Below are positions 26,344 through 38,919 of a stretch of 64,000 nt of DNA, one piece after another. A model generated the notes under the pieces. The model ran no database searches and was not told where the DNA came from. It worked only from the letters and a program-made list of their open reading frames with translations. Source of the stretch: Pneumocystis sp. 'macacae'. Lineage: Eukaryota; Ascomycota; Pneumocystomycetes; Pneumocystales; Pneumocystaceae. Position numbers and translations under genes: made by a program. The first letter of the stretch is position 1. The number at the start of each line of letters is the position of its first letter. The DNA is taken from contig CM030725.1 in the NCBI GenBank assembly GCA_018127085.1, forward strand, positions 62,001 through 126,000, read 5' to 3'.

Positions 26344-28953
26344 ATGCATTCTAAAATAAACGCAGAACCGACCATATCAGATATTCTTTTGTCATCCACA
26401 ATACCTAAAACACATGAGGATCTAGAACACATAGATGCATTATCATGGAAAGGAAGAGTTCTTGTCGTGGATTCATACGATTCATATATTTTTAATATTT
26501 GTGATCTAATTGAAAAAGCACTACCAAAAGCGAAAATATTTGTAATACGGAATGATCAGCTTGATATAGAAACACTTATGCCTCAACTTTCAGCTTTTGA
26601 TTGGTGTGTTCTTGGACCAGGTCCAGGGAGTCCAGTCTGTCCAAAAGATATTGGTATCCTTCCAAAAATATGGGCACTTCCTGATACTCAATTACTTCCA
26701 ACACTCGGTATTTGTCTTGGCATGCAAACACTATGTTTGCATTTTGGAGGCCGTTTACAGCGTCTTACACATCCCGCACATGGTGTTGTTACAACAATTG
26801 ATCTTCTTCCTGACCCACTTTTTGGATGGAAACACAAAAAAGAGCAACATAGGAACAAAGAACAATTGGACAATATTTTGGATGATTTATCTAATGATCC
26901 TGATGATTTATGTAACAAATTGGAAGATATAGGCGACATATCTAATGATGTTCAACAAAAAGGAGCTCCAAATGAAGCTAAGGATCAAAGTAAATCAAAA
27001 AAACTAACAGTAGTACGATATCATTCATTTTCTATAAATATTAACGAGACATCTGAACTAAAAGCTTTAGCCTGGGCAAATGATCCAGATGGACCAGTGC
27101 TTATGGCAGTCCGACACCGTCAAAAGCCATTTTACGGAATGCAATATCATCCAGAATCCCTTTTTTCTCTACAAGGCAAATCTCTTATTCTCAACTTTTG
27201 GAGGATTGCAATTACCTTTAACCGAAAATATCGACCGCATCGCACACCTCTTTCTAATAATTGGTATTATCTTCATCAAAGACCAATGCCATTACTAACC
27301 TCGGGCAATATACTTAACCAAACCAGCATAACGAAACAAATAGGAAAAGAGTATTTTCAAGTACTGCAACTTGATATGTCAGCAGTGGAAATTGCAGAAT
27401 GTCTTCAACTTAATCAACTCCCTCTTAGTGCTATCATAGAATCAGCAGCAAAACCTGGAAGGTTTTCTATCTTAGGTGTACCATCAAATGGCCATTATTC
27501 ATTGACATATACACATCCCAACACATATCTCATTAAAACCTATGCAGATCGAGAAGAAAAAATTGCTCTTAACACAACACATGCATGGAACTGGCTTTCA
27601 AATGAATTGTACAAATGGAAAGCAAATTATAAGCAAAATATACCTTTTTGTGGTGGATTTATCGGCTATTTGAGCTATGAATATTGTGTTTATACAGAAA
27701 ATATAAGAAACAAAACTAAAAAAGCCAATAATACTAGTGAAAAAACAGAACCACTCAATACAAACCATACTACATACAATAAAATACAGAACAAACAACC
27801 TGATGTTAATTTACTATTTTATGAACGAAGTATTGTTATTGATACTATTACTAAAGAAGTTGTTGTACAAAGCCTAATATGCAATGATCCCTGGATAATA
27901 GAAACTGTATCCTTTTTACAAGAATTTACCAAAAACAACATTCATAACAGTACACGCAATATTACAACATCTACAAAATTACCATCATTCAAAAACAATC
28001 CCCATGATGTAACATCAAATATTCAAGCATCTTCCGCTCAAAACTTAGCTCAAAACTCATGTTCAAATTTGATTCAAGATTTATCTCAAACATCTACATA
28101 CATTACACAAATTGTTTTCCCAAATAAAAAAGAATATTTTAGAAAAATTGAACTAGCTCAAGATTATATCTCTAATGGAGAGTCATACGAGCTCTGTTTA
28201 ACATCAACTGCACGTATCTTCTCTTCTAAACCATGCACACCAGAAAATGACTGGAATCTCTACAAACGTTTAAGAGCTTTAAATCCTGCACCACATGCAG
28301 GATACCTTCGGTTAAATAATGTTACATTACTATCGTCCAGTCCAGAACGATTTCTGAGCTGGTCTAGAGATGGATTATGTGAATTACGACCTATTAAAGG
28401 CACTATACGCAAAGACCCTTCAATTGACTTAGAAAAAGCAAAAATCTTATTAAAAACCCCAAAGATCTATGCAGAAAACCTCATGATTTTAGATCTTATA
28501 CGTAATGATTTGTATCAAATAGCAAAAGATATTCATGTACCTATGCCTATGCAAGTAGAAGAATACCAAACAGTCTATCAACTTGTATCAGTTGTCCAAG
28601 GGACAGTGCATCAACCATATACAGGCATTGATATGTTAGCACATGCACTTCCTCCAGGAAGTATGACTGGTGCTCCTAAAAAAAGAAGCGTTGAATTATT
28701 AAATAAACTAGAGGGAAGCAAACGGAATATATATTCCGGAGTATTTGGGTATTTTAGTGTATCTGGAGAGGGTGATTGGAGCGTAGTCATACGAAGTGCA
28801 TTTCGTTACCATAATGAAGACCACTGGAATATTGGTGCAGGTGGAGCAATTACAACTCTTTCAAATTCAGAAGACGAATGGGATGAAATGATGTTAAAAT
28901 TACAAAGTGTTCTTCCAATATTTGTAAATGAACCAGAGACTAAAATAATTTAA
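26344..28953 (+). CDS. 4-amino-4-deoxychorismate (PABA) synthase, bifunctional
   Basis: Makes aminodeoxychorismate from chorismate and glutamine, the first step to p-aminobenzoate and folate, upstream of the sulfonamide target. One uninterrupted 869-residue ORF. Residues about 35-295 are the glutamine amidotransferase: CVLGPGPGSP, catalytic-cysteine LGICLGMQTLC, and QYHPES with the catalytic His/Glu. Residues about 340-865 are component I, with GGFIGYLSYEY, ISNGESYELCLT, LLSSSPERFL and MTGAPKKRSVELL. PIKGT carries the lysine typical of PABA synthases where anthranilate synthases have alanine, so TrpE is unlikely. Low-complexity inserts (about residues 160-225, 455-485, 525-590) lengthen it. 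Lack of introns is unusual here. Confidence 0.95.
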   Translation: MHSKINAEPTISDILLSSTIPKTHEDLEHIDALSWKGRVLVVDSYDSYIFNICDLIEKALPKAKIFVIRNDQLDIETLMPQLSAFDWCVLGPGPGSPVCPKDIGILPKIWALPDTQLLPTLGICLGMQTLCLHFGGRLQRLTHPAHGVVTTIDLLPDPLFGWKHKKEQHRNKEQLDNILDDLSNDPDDLCNKLEDIGDISNDVQQKGAPNEAKDQSKSKKLTVVRYHSFSININETSELKALAWANDPDGPVLMAVRHRQKPFYGMQYHPESLFSLQGKSLILNFWRIAITFNRKYRPHRTPLSNNWYYLHQRPMPLLTSGNILNQTSITKQIGKEYFQVLQLDMSAVEIAECLQLNQLPLSAIIESAAKPGRFSILGVPSNGHYSLTYTHPNTYLIKTYADREEKIALNTTHAWNWLSNELYKWKANYKQNIPFCGGFIGYLSYEYCVYTENIRNKTKKANNTSEKTEPLNTNHTTYNKIQNKQPDVNLLFYERSIVIDTITKEVVVQSLICNDPWIIETVSFLQEFTKNNIHNSTRNITTSTKLPSFKNNPHDVTSNIQASSAQNLAQNSCSNLIQDLSQTSTYITQIVFPNKKEYFRKIELAQDYISNGESYELCLTSTARIFSSKPCTPENDWNLYKRLRALNPAPHAGYLRLNNVTLLSSSPERFLSWSRDGLCELRPIKGTIRKDPSIDLEKAKILLKTPKIYAENLMILDLIRNDLYQIAKDIHVPMPMQVEEYQTVYQLVSVVQGTVHQPYTGIDMLAHALPPGSMTGAPKKRSVELLNKLEGSKRNIYSGVFGYFSVSGEGDWSVVIRSAFRYHNEDHWNIGAGGAITTLSNSEDEWDEMMLKLQSVLPIFVNEPETKII

Positions 28954-29019
28954 TTAAATTTGCCATATAATACGAAACAAACGATTCCCTGACATTATTC
29001 ATTAGTTATAATATATTTG

Positions 29020-32000
29020 TTATCTGCAAACATACGTATAAAAACTATGAACTTGACCATGCTCAGAGACAATGTTATGCGATAACTATATAATAATGAG
29101 ATTAAAAAAAGCAATTAAACATACCTCATGGGCAATAGTAACAAACCAAAATGCCTAAAAAATTAAAAATAATACAAATAGGTAAATTCTTACAAGAACA
29201 TCTCTAAAATCTCCAGATACTATTTTCTTAGAATGTAATAATATATAGTATCTAAACTCACTCAATATCTAATATTATAAATAATAATATATACCTTAAA
29301 TTACAAAATATAGAACCACCTTTATTAAAAGCAATTGTTAACCCATTTTCATCATAAAAAATATTAAGAACAGAAACTCGAAAACCAAAAACACAAGATA
29401 TTTTCTTTAATACTTCAGAACTAAAAAGCTCTATATTTCTCGTATTATTTTTTATATATAATTCACCAGAACACATGTCATTTGAAACATAAACATTTAT
29501 ATTGTCAGTAGTTCGATTCACAAATTTCAAATTATGAGAATAAGAAATACTACAATACCCTTCTTTAGCTTCTTTAACATCAATAACTTCTACAGGAGAA
29601 AATAAAGACGACTCATTATTACTTCTACACGCTTTAATAGCCTGCGAAAGATTGGAAACAACATTTTGTTCATAATTCATAGGTCGTTTCACATCTAATA
29701 TATTCCTTATTTTAGATTTCTTAAAAAAATAGTTCTTCAATAAAGAAATATTCTCATGAAAAACATCTTTATATTTATTTTCATTATTCCGATAACTATG
29801 GTGTTTCTCAAATTTTGAAGAAATCTTAAGATCTTGAGTATTTTTCTCTGAGAACTCAGGTTTTCTTAATAAAGACATAAGTGGCGTTTTGCTTTCAGTA
29901 GTATCCAATAAATCATAACCAGTATCAACATCCTTTAAATCATCCTTTAAATCATCCTTTAAATTGTCCTCGAAAGGATAAGATCCTGGATATTTTATAC
30001 AAGAATCATGATGTGACTCAGAACTAATATTACATTTCTCCATCTCTACTTGAATATCGTGCTGATTTGAGTTTATTTTATGAAACTCTTCTTCTTCCTT
30101 TTTTTTTAAATCTTGAGAATACAAAATTCTTTGTACATTGTATCCTCTTTGTTGTAATACATCCAAGTCAGTAACTATAAGTGAAGAAAGAAGAAGAGGG
30201 TCATGCACTGCTGGTTTTTGAAGCATTATTTTACATAATACTTGAGCAACATCATATGAATCCCAATTTCTTGTAATATAAAGCGAACACTGATATGCAG
30301 GATTTAACGCACATGTTACTGAATGTTCATGAGAATGATCTATATTTTTAAACTTCAAAATTCTCTCCAATTTTATACCTTCAAGATAAGTTACATTTAA
30401 ATTCGAAATTAACCAATCCCTATCATGAAGAAGAGAAGTCGATGTCTCATATAAAAATAGACTAGATCGATCAATAAACAACTTCTTAAGCGCAATTGTT
30501 TCAGAATTTTCTTTTTTTGGTCCTTTAAATTTATATTCCTCTCGAACAACAGAAGAAAAACGTCTAGATCCTAAAGACTAAAAAAATTAACTTATAAAAA
30601 CCTAATAAGCCTTACTTGATAAAACTCTTCTAAAATATCTTCCTGAGGTGCAGCTAATATAAACTCTCCAAACAAATTATAAGAAACAACCTTAAATAGT
30701 TAAGCAAAAGTATAAAAATATCATTCATACATCATCAATAATAAAAATAGAAGAGGCATCGGAAAGACAATACTCTAAAGATTCCTGATCACCTAAAAGA
30801 AGTTTTCCCCCAACTGATTTATTTTTCCGTTTTTTAGATGCAAGAAGAAACGGTTTACCCATCATGTCACGAAATATATCTTTAGTTTTCTTATGAAAAT
30901 AACTACTAATAACAAGTTTCCTTAATATATCTTGATATTTTTGGGGTGTTTTGACCATGTCAAAAATATGTTTAGGATCTTTAAGAAGAAGTTCAGACAA
31001 TTGAGGAAATGTTGGTTGAGACATAGTACCGCATGCTTTCAAAAAAACATTTGCTTTGTGACCAAAATCAACAAAATCAAATATTTGTTCATAAAAAGCA
31101 GAATCATCTCCCTCAATAAAACATGAATCAGGGCTCGAATATTTTATTTTTTTTGTTTGAGAATCATGAATAGGAATAAATTTCGTTTTATTTAATTTTT
31201 CTAAAATATATTTTTTTAATTCCCCAAGTCTAGAAGCAAGATATTCAAATTGAAGTTGAGCATGTCCAATTGTATTAGGCGGAGATTTTATTAATATAGA
31301 AACAACACTTTCAATATTGGGGTCGTTTTCTACACCAAATTTTTTAGCCTCAGAAATCAAATCATACCTCAATATCTTAAATCCAAAAACACAACAAGAC
31401 TTATTAGCAAAACATGTTGAAGGACTCGCTAAACTACTTTGTTTACCATTACTTTCAATAGGTAAAAATTCTAATCCAGATTTTGAAAAAGAATAACTCG
31501 ATCCATAACTGTAAGTATAATAATTAATAGTAAAAAATTTCAAAGCCTTTTCACGAAGTTCAGAAGGCCCAGAAACAGCAAGACTAATTAATATGTCAAC
31601 AGAAGGAAATCGTTTAAGTCCAAGAGAAAAAAGTAAAAGAGCCTCATTAGACGATGGATTCCATTTCTAAAAGAAATAAGTAAACTGATAAGTTTTAAAA
31701 AGAAAAATACATTCTTGGGCCATTCAATAATAGGTAATGTTAATTCTCTTAAAGTATCATTGGGTTCATATAACTCAGAAACAAGATATGTTTGCAAAGA
31801 GTTACCCTCAATTTTGCATATAAGAGTTTTTTTAATTTTCTCAAAATCAGAGATAGGAATATTACTGCAATTGGTGAGATACTATACCAAATAAAAAAAT
31901 TGAATACTCTTTAGAACTTGCTAAATAATAAATAAGGTCTATATGCGACCATTCTCCACCTTCTATTAACCTGTCAAGGATAACTTGGTATTCAACAGTC

Positions 32001-34712
32001 TATAATATTTAATAATATTCCAAATATAATTACAAAGTACCTTGCGTACACCTAAGTCAGACAAAAAATCTTCTTTTACATTCTTTTTAATATTAATAAT
32101 CAATAAAAGAATTTTAAACAAAAGAAATACTTTTATAACTTCAACAACAGGAAGATCAGAAAACAACGTCACCTATTTCTTCCATTAAAAATACAACCAT
32201 ATAAATATTTAAAATATTACAGTATGAAAATATGTTTCAGAAGGCACTCGCATACCATGATTCCTGGTTGGCATACATGTTTTGGAATTTAAAAGCGAAA
32301 CTATGTCATTACGATCAGCATAATTTATCTTTTCCCAATTATTTGACACAATCTCAAGAACTTGTCGAGCAAATTCAGGCAAACAACTAATATCCTTTTT
32401 TATTACAGACACAGGAGACATAAATATATATTGCAACCACTCGAATACAGGTAATTCTTTCCACTCACTTTTATAAATATTAAAAATGAAAGATTGAAAA
32501 AAAACTCACAAAATTTCAAACTCATTAAAAGAAAAATGTTTTGTTAAAAGATATGGAGCACATACTGGAGGTAAAGGCATATCTGGAGGTATCAATTTAG
32601 GGTTTAAAAAATACCTCAAATAAGAAAAATTAATTGTTTCAACATCCTGATCATAAATAATTAAAGCTCCTATAAGTTTGAGTCGCATTATATAGTCAAT
32701 ACTATCCGATCTTCTATTCAACCATTTTATAAAAGAAACAGCATTTTGAATTGTAAGAGTTCTTCTAGATAACTCATTACAAATATCATCCGCATTTAAC
32801 TGTCTAATCATATCCATATGCTTCAACTTATCGAAAAATTTGACCGATTCCAACAATACATCGTGTCTAATAAAAGGTATCCCGGGCAAAAAATCAATAT
32901 TTGAATCAGGCAAATATATCTTATCTGATGTGATAATATCATCACCTATTAAAGGAATAGAACGAACTTTAGAACAAGAAAAAAAGGCATCCTCAATAAT
33001 ATTACTAATAGATAACGGACTAGAAGCTTCCATAGTAAACATATTCATCGTATATACAAAGGGTGCTTTCATATTGTCTTTAAAATGATTAACAATTCTT
33101 TGAATTTCATAATGGTAAATGATTCTAACGAAGTTATAAAAAAATAAACAATATATAAAAACCTTGCTAATATCCCAGAACAATAAAGTATTTCCTTGTT
33201 CCAATACTTAACAAACTTATCAACCAAATCAATATTCTCTCTTTCTACCTAAATAAATGAGACCTTTTTGCAGAAAAAATATAAGGAGAAAAACAGTAGG
33301 AATCAATCCAGGTGCACCTAAGTGAGCACCAAATCCGGTCGTTTCTGCTTCCATCAAACCTATTTTTAACAAGTAAAAACAACATACGATGTGTTGAGAA
33401 TCCAATATAAACTTTACCCTGTTTATTATATGTCAAAAGATCAGAAAAAAGACTCCTGCTATATCTTTTCATATCTCCTTGAGAAAAATCTGAAAAGAGA
33501 AGTTGAACTTTAGTGTTTTTGGGCGGTCTTTTTTTTGTAACTCTTTCAAGCTCTTTTCTATAAGAAAGACTAATTAATATTTGAATCTCAGCATTTGCAA
33601 CCCTAAAAACATTAGAACTTCTACCATTATATCGCAGCAAGAAACTTCAAACTAATTTCAGATGTAATTTCAAGATTAGGATCTAAATCTTCATATGTAT
33701 CATACATAGAAAATATTTTTCCAATCCATTTCGGCCGTAATAGAGGATTTTCCAGTTGTCTCGATCGCCAATAAACAACATTCAAGTACGTAGCACGAAT
33801 ATTTAATGAATCTACAGTAACTGACTCAATACGCATAATTTTCTGAGGCGAAACAAGGACCAATTCCTTGGGAATGGAAACAGGAAATGAACATTCTTTT
33901 GACTTAGAAAGAGACAAAAGTCTATAATCATCAAAAAAGAGCTCAATCTTCATTAGATTCCGTGTAAACGCAAAACTAGTCGTCAAAAACCGACATAAAT
34001 CAGCCATTCGTGGAATTTCCATAGGCTCTCTCAGCTGAAACAAAAAAGTTGTCACAGATGCTACATCTACCACTGCCTGCTTAACGTAGAGCTGATCCTT
34101 CTTCCAATAAAATGCCATCGTCCGATTTCCTGAAATAATAAACGGATCTAATCATATCAACCAAAGACGATTAATCCGTGGAAGAACCTTCACAAATAGA
34201 AAAAACTGAATAGAATCCAACACCGAATGCCCCAATCTTCTCTTCATCTGGATTTCCTTCTGCAATTCGCGAAATACGTTGCCAATCCGCTTCTCCAAAC
34301 AATACTCCATCATTCTTAAAAATTAAACGTTTACACAATATACTACCCATTTGTGTAATATTTTCGCGTCCCAGAGGTTCTCTAAGTGTCTGATAACGTA
34401 TTTCCGCTTGTTGTGAACAAGCGTCATCTGAATTCTGCAAAAGTTCACGAAAAAGCGTATCTACAGAAATCACCCCAGCACATATACAAGAAAAAACCTA
34501 CGTTCAGAAGCATAACGTGACAGAATTTTATCTAATGCAAACAAAATTAACATTGATAAGAAACATAGATAATCTACCTATTAATGCGCGCTATGTACAT
34601 GTTAAAACCATCACAACACATGAAAAACAAAAAAACTTACCTGATTCACTGTCACAGACGACTCAAGACCAGTCTCGCCTAATGTTAGCTGCTTATATGC
34701 ATCAATATCCAT
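29020..34712 (-). CDS. giant sacsin/HSP90-type ATPase protein (DUF3684 family)
   Basis: A gene of about 5.7 kb with many introns. The N-terminal region has a GHKL ATP-binding fold like sacsin: LDKILSRYASEHTLFRELLQNSDDA (N-box E..N..DA), then IAEGNPDEEKIGAFGVGFYSVFSICE (glycine-rich ATP lid). The long middle part matches the fungal DUF3684 type only in pattern (FVYTMNMFTMEASSPLSISNIIEDAFF; FLPGIPFIRHD). A terminal set of exons at 29020-29260 gives AFWFVTIAHELSHNIVSEHGQVHSFY. That contains HExxH and further histidines and recalls the end of other family members. Function unknown; a chaperone-like role is inferred from the ATPase fold. Exon borders in the first 250 bases are tentative. Confidence 0.8.
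29929..29964 (-). repeat. 12-base tandem repeat, three copies, in the DUF3684 gene
   Basis: CATCCTTTAAAT occurs three times head to tail on the + strand. On the coding (minus) strand it encodes repeated acidic LKDD units. It is a probable length-polymorphic site. Confidence 0.9.
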
Positions 34713-35391
34713 TGCTGTGCCCAAACAATGTCTAGAAAACAGTAATAATACAAAACCACTAATAATCCACAGAAAACAAAATATATATAGTATTATACGA
34801 TATTCAAGTTATATACACACTTTAAAGGCGTAAAACACCATCTATAGGCTTCTACTTGTCTTTTGTTAAAAGTTTACTCATGCTTACACTTGATCGAATA
34901 CTCGATATAGATTTTAAAGACCATAACAATATATCATAAAATAGAGAATAAATACACAAAAAATGTGTCTAAGGCACAAAAAACACTAAATAAAAAACAT
35001 TCTGGAAACATTTATGCAAACCACATACAATCCAGAATATTTACTATGAGTAGATAAGTGAAACAATACGCAACACGGTTTTCATCTGATACAGACACAA
35101 ACATAAACCAAACAATACATATTAGATAAAAAACACCATATACAAAACACATTAATTGCATCACAAACATATATCAATTGTGCATTATATGTGCAATATA
35201 TGTGTAGCATATGTATAATATACAGCAGGCATGATATACACAATATATTTACAACAAACAATACCGTAGACTGTCAAAATCCAAAAGCTCAACACCGACT
35301 TATAGACATAGACACAAAGACAATATTTATACAGTACTCTACAAATCATGCAAACAATTACACAAACCCAATCTAAACACCATTATAAATA
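34713..35391. other. intergenic region upstream of the DUF3684 gene
   Basis: About 680 AT-rich bases between the start of the DUF3684 gene and the end of RPL25 (both -). No ORF with family resemblance and no RNA gene recognised. Confidence 0.5.
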
Positions 35392-35926
35392 CTACGCCAT
35401 CCCTGTATCCATACCCACCTTGTTTGCTACATCTAATGCATCCATATCAGCTGTTAACTTAACATATGCTTTTTTCGTGCCGTTTGGAGATATCAGCGTA
35501 TTAATCTCCACCCATAAGTCCATTACATTCTATATAAGGTGGAAAATATACCTTTTGCACATCTACATTGTAAAGTTTCTTAAGTGCCAACCGAATCTGA
35601 TGCTTATTTGCTCGAAGATGTACCCGAAAAACAAGTGTATTATTTTCTTCGATTTTTTTCATTGAGCTTTCAGTGTTGAGCGGACAGACTAACACCTTAT
35701 ATTCATCCAACCGGGGTGCATGCGGTATGCTTTTCCGCATATAGAGCGGTTTCCGTTGCAAACGCAGCGTTTTCGGACGCCGAAACGTCGCAGATGTACG
35801 CACACGTCTCTTCAACATACTGAATTTTCCACACAATGCAGCCTTAGCAGCCTTATTAGCCCGCTCTTCTTCCTTTGCTGCCTTCTTCGGTTCTCCAGCA
35901 GGCCCCTTTGGTCCTGAGGATAACAT
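35392..35926 (-). CDS. RPL25: 60S ribosomal protein uL23 (Rpl25/L23a)
   Basis: Lies at the polypeptide exit tunnel of the 60S subunit and binds 25S rRNA. The eukaryote-specific basic N-terminus is rich in Ala/Lys ([24 protein letters not shown]). The core reads [80 protein letters not shown] 47-base intron joins this to [31 protein letters not shown], the standard C-terminus. The reading ends in MDTGMA*; a further small intron after ANK could restore a more usual end. Base composition is visibly less AT-rich than in the genes to its left. Confidence 0.93.
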
Positions 35927-36416
35927 ATCGCCTCCTTTTCCTACTCTTCCTATTCAGAGAAACCATTAGTTTTCTTCCCAAAAGTAATAGATTCCAGATT
36001 ATATGCTCTCTGGTCTATCTTTCTAAACATTCCAAAAACTTCAAACCCCCACAATCAGCCAGAAACATCCCCTTTTCCACTTTCCTGCCTTTATTTCACC
36101 GTTTATCAGGGCATTTTTTCCAACATTTTTTCCAATACTTTATCTACGTTCGCCTCAATATTAGTCATTTCCACTATACTTGTAACAAAGCACCAAACAA
36201 CGTATAGTGATGAAAAACAAAACTCATGAAAGCAATCAGGAATTTTCCTTACCTTTTTTAACCATTTTTGCGCTTATATATGCGCTTATATAGTTCCGAA
36301 ACTACGGTCACTGCCTGCCGTCTTCCGAGACATACGTATGTACAGACATTTTCATTAAGGACAGCCGTGTGACCTGAGCACGCGTTATTCACCAGAACAT
36401 GTAAATTCAATAAAAA
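35927..36416. other. divergent promoter region of RPL25 and the unidentified gene
   Basis: About 490 bases with pyrimidine-rich runs near 35930-36130 on the + strand. Small ORFs here show no family resemblance. Confidence 0.5.
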
Positions 36417-37234
36417 ATGCATGATCAACGCATCAGACATTCGGCATTTGGCACATTAGAAAAAATCTGGCTAGAGGCACAAAACTGGCGCGCACAAATG
36501 TGGATTTCTCGTGTAGATAAGGAAGAAATATTGGGTGATATAGGATCTGACCAGAAATCGCACAATATCGAAGAGACAGAGGCATTGAACACGCAATTAG
36601 CAACACAAAGCAAAAAATATGGTCTATTGAAAAGAGTAAACACAAAATATGAGGACAAAGGTAGACTCTTGGCGCATTTTTACCCGTCTATAATGGAGTT
36701 AGAAACAATACCGGAAACACCGGAAATATCAGTTGTTCTTGTAGGAACAGTACGGAGTGCAAATGTTCCTTTCTGGCAATGTCGTGGAATAAAGTGGCAG
36801 GTTAAAGCAGCAGATGAGCATTTACGGGCACGATTTGCACGCTGGAAACGGGCATTGAGACCCAGCGGAGATACGGAGACAGCATGGGTATTGCGATGGC
36901 CATGCGGACTTCAAGCACTATTATATGGATATGCTCATAAAGGAGGGGTGCTGAAAGTACAGTGCAGCGTTTTTGACTCAGGAAGCATGTATAATATTGG
37001 GGTCAATATGAACCATGCACGTGACACAGATAAAACACAAATCAAAAAAGCAAATAAAGAGGTCTATATGAAGAAAAAGAATAGAAATTAACTAATGGAA
37101 AATAGTCATTGCGGCGATTAACCATAGCAGCATTGCGATTACGAGGAATTATGCCACAACATGGAGAGTTCAGACAATTGATAGAACAAACGAGTTCAGC
37201 AGCGGTATTTGCATGGGTAGAAAAAAATATGTAA
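36417..37234 (+). CDS. unidentified protein, 257 residues, two exons
   Basis: I do not recognise this gene with confidence. Exon 1 (36417-37061, 215 codons) begins MHDQRIRHSAFGTLEKIWLEAQNW. It contains ISVVLVGTVRSANVPFWQCRGIKW and HLRARFARWKRALRPSGDT, then VLRWPCGLQALLYGYAHKGG. A 44-base intron with an AACTAATG branch site leads to exon 2 (37106-37234), SLRRLTIAALRLRGIMPQHG...AAVFAWVEKNM. The intron join is in frame, which supports a real gene. The terminal helix pattern (LRLRGI, then AVFAW) is vaguely like the C-terminal domain of Sld7, the Sld3 partner in replication initiation. This is only a lead. GC content is intermediate between the AT-rich flank and the island. Confidence 0.6.
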
Positions 37235-37889
37235 AAGAATAGCAAATAATGGAATTAGAGAGACAGAATCGGGCAAGAAAGAATTCCACTTGATGCACAA
37301 AGGTGGGTAGTCGAGCGGCTTATTGGAACATTTCTTCTTGAGATGCCGTGTTTTAAAAAAAAAAGCCTCGAAAAGGGACTGGGTAGAAAAATAGCTGAAA
37401 CGACAATAATTAAATCAACCATCTGAAAACAAATCAATTGAAATTTTATATTTAAGATTTATTATGATTTATTAAAGACTGAGGGAATTTACTAAGTATA
37501 TTATATTATACCAGAATGACCAATCTCGTATTGGAGAGCATCTGATTTTTATCATATTTTTATTTTGAAATTACTTCGATTTTATTTTAACGATTGGCAT
37601 CTAAACATGTCTCAACGTTTATATGTTAACTGGTATCGATATTCAAAAACCGATATTTAATTTAAATTCTCAAACGAAAACAACAATTAAACTTGCAAGT
37701 CGGATGTCCATACTAAATTTAATCTTGAAATTTGTCATTATGTTAATACTTAATTATCTTAAAGGTTAAACTTATTTTACTAGTTGATTTGAGAATAATT
37801 TGGAGACTGATCTCTACTCGGAATTTAAGATTTAGGCCAAACAAGTGCCGTGTTTTACATAAGATTCTCTGATTGACGTTTTTTGGAAT
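37235..37889. other. AT-rich region upstream of MED6
   Basis: About 655 bases with no gene that I can support. The MED6 promoter should lie here. A tRNA-A-box-like word near 37305 has no matching B box (see rejected items). Confidence 0.5.
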
Positions 37890-38919
37890 ATGATTGACTT
37901 ATCTGTTATTGCATGGCGGATGCCAGAATGGATTTCAGTACGTAGCCTAGCGTATACAGCAGCGACTAATGCACTTCATAGGCATATGGCGGACTGCGAA
38001 CAGACAATGGTGCGTTATGCCTGCAACAAAACTGTTGCCAAGACAGTGTAGAACAACAGAAAAACAGCTGAAAAGCTGCTGCAGAGTTCTACAAAAGCAG
38101 TAATTACAAGGACTATATGACCATCTATGTATTTTCTCAAATCTCATTTTAAAGCTTTAAACACTTAATGCTTTTTACAAAACCATGCCTTCAATAACTA
38201 ATAGACTCGACTAGTCTTAGAGTATTTTGCACAGTCTCCGTTTTATGACCGGCATTCGAACAACCAGCTGCTTAAAATGCAGACACAGTTCAGCACTCTG
38301 GGGGACCTCCAGGGCCATCTCAAGAAAATGCGCGGAATCGAATTTATTATATCTGCCAACTATGACCCCGATGCATGGGTCATCTACAAACAGGACCGGA
38401 CAAGCGAGCAAAATGGTATGTCGGGACAAACAAAACACCTGACCAGGCATTCTGCCCATATCTAGCTACTGTGCTTGCGGTATATTTCGTTGCAAACGAA
38501 AGCATCTACATGGCACCCAGCATTCATGCTGTCGTTGCCTCCCGAATGGTAGGAGGTTGCAAGGCACTGCTCCGCTTATTCCTGCCCAGCTCAACATCAT
38601 CCTGTCTCTCCGGCTCGCACGCTCGTCCATCTACGAGCTGCACCAGTCCTCTCCACTCTACGAACACACGTCTGTCCCCAAGTCCACAGACCCAAAGAAA
38701 GATGTGTCCGCACACCCATCGACCCACCAAATGCTCAGAGCGCTCACAGATGCAATGCGCGACCGACACCGCGTCTGTCTCCAGCACATCGACCCCTTGT
38801 CGCCCGGACACACACCGCACTCTGTCCCGAACAAGCCGAAGCTGGCCGAGCCCGTCCCCAGGAAAAAGAAAAAAGACAAAAAGAGCAGGAGCCCCGCATC
38901 CCCGCGCCCCCCCACTTAA
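37890..38919 (+). CDS. MED6: Mediator head subunit Med6
   Basis: Core head-module subunit linking Mediator to RNA polymerase II. Five exons join in frame to 229 residues: 37890-37937, 37982-38009, 38215-38415, 38466-38548 and 38590-38919. The product begins MIDLSVIAWRMPEWISAYGGLRTDNVLEYF and continues AQSPFYDRHSNNQLLKMQ, the Med6 signature (EYFA-SPFYD...NN--LKMQ). Exon 4 gives LAVYFVANESIYMAPSIHAVVASRM, matching the second half of the Med6 domain. The tail ends in a basic KKKKKDKKSR stretch. Composition changes inside the gene: exon 1 is AT-leaning while exon 5 is strongly C-rich. Length is close to that of fission-yeast Med6. Confidence 0.92.

Noticed and set aside
26344..28953. Anthranilate synthase (TrpE/TrpG fusion) as the identity
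   Set aside because: PIKGT carries lysine where anthranilate synthases have alanine, and the amidotransferase-first fusion order is that of PABA synthase.
37295..37400. tRNA gene suggested by TAGTCGAGCGG (A-box-like)
   Set aside because: No GGTTCGAATCC-type B box follows at the right distance and no cloverleaf with a CCA-proximal stem can be drawn.
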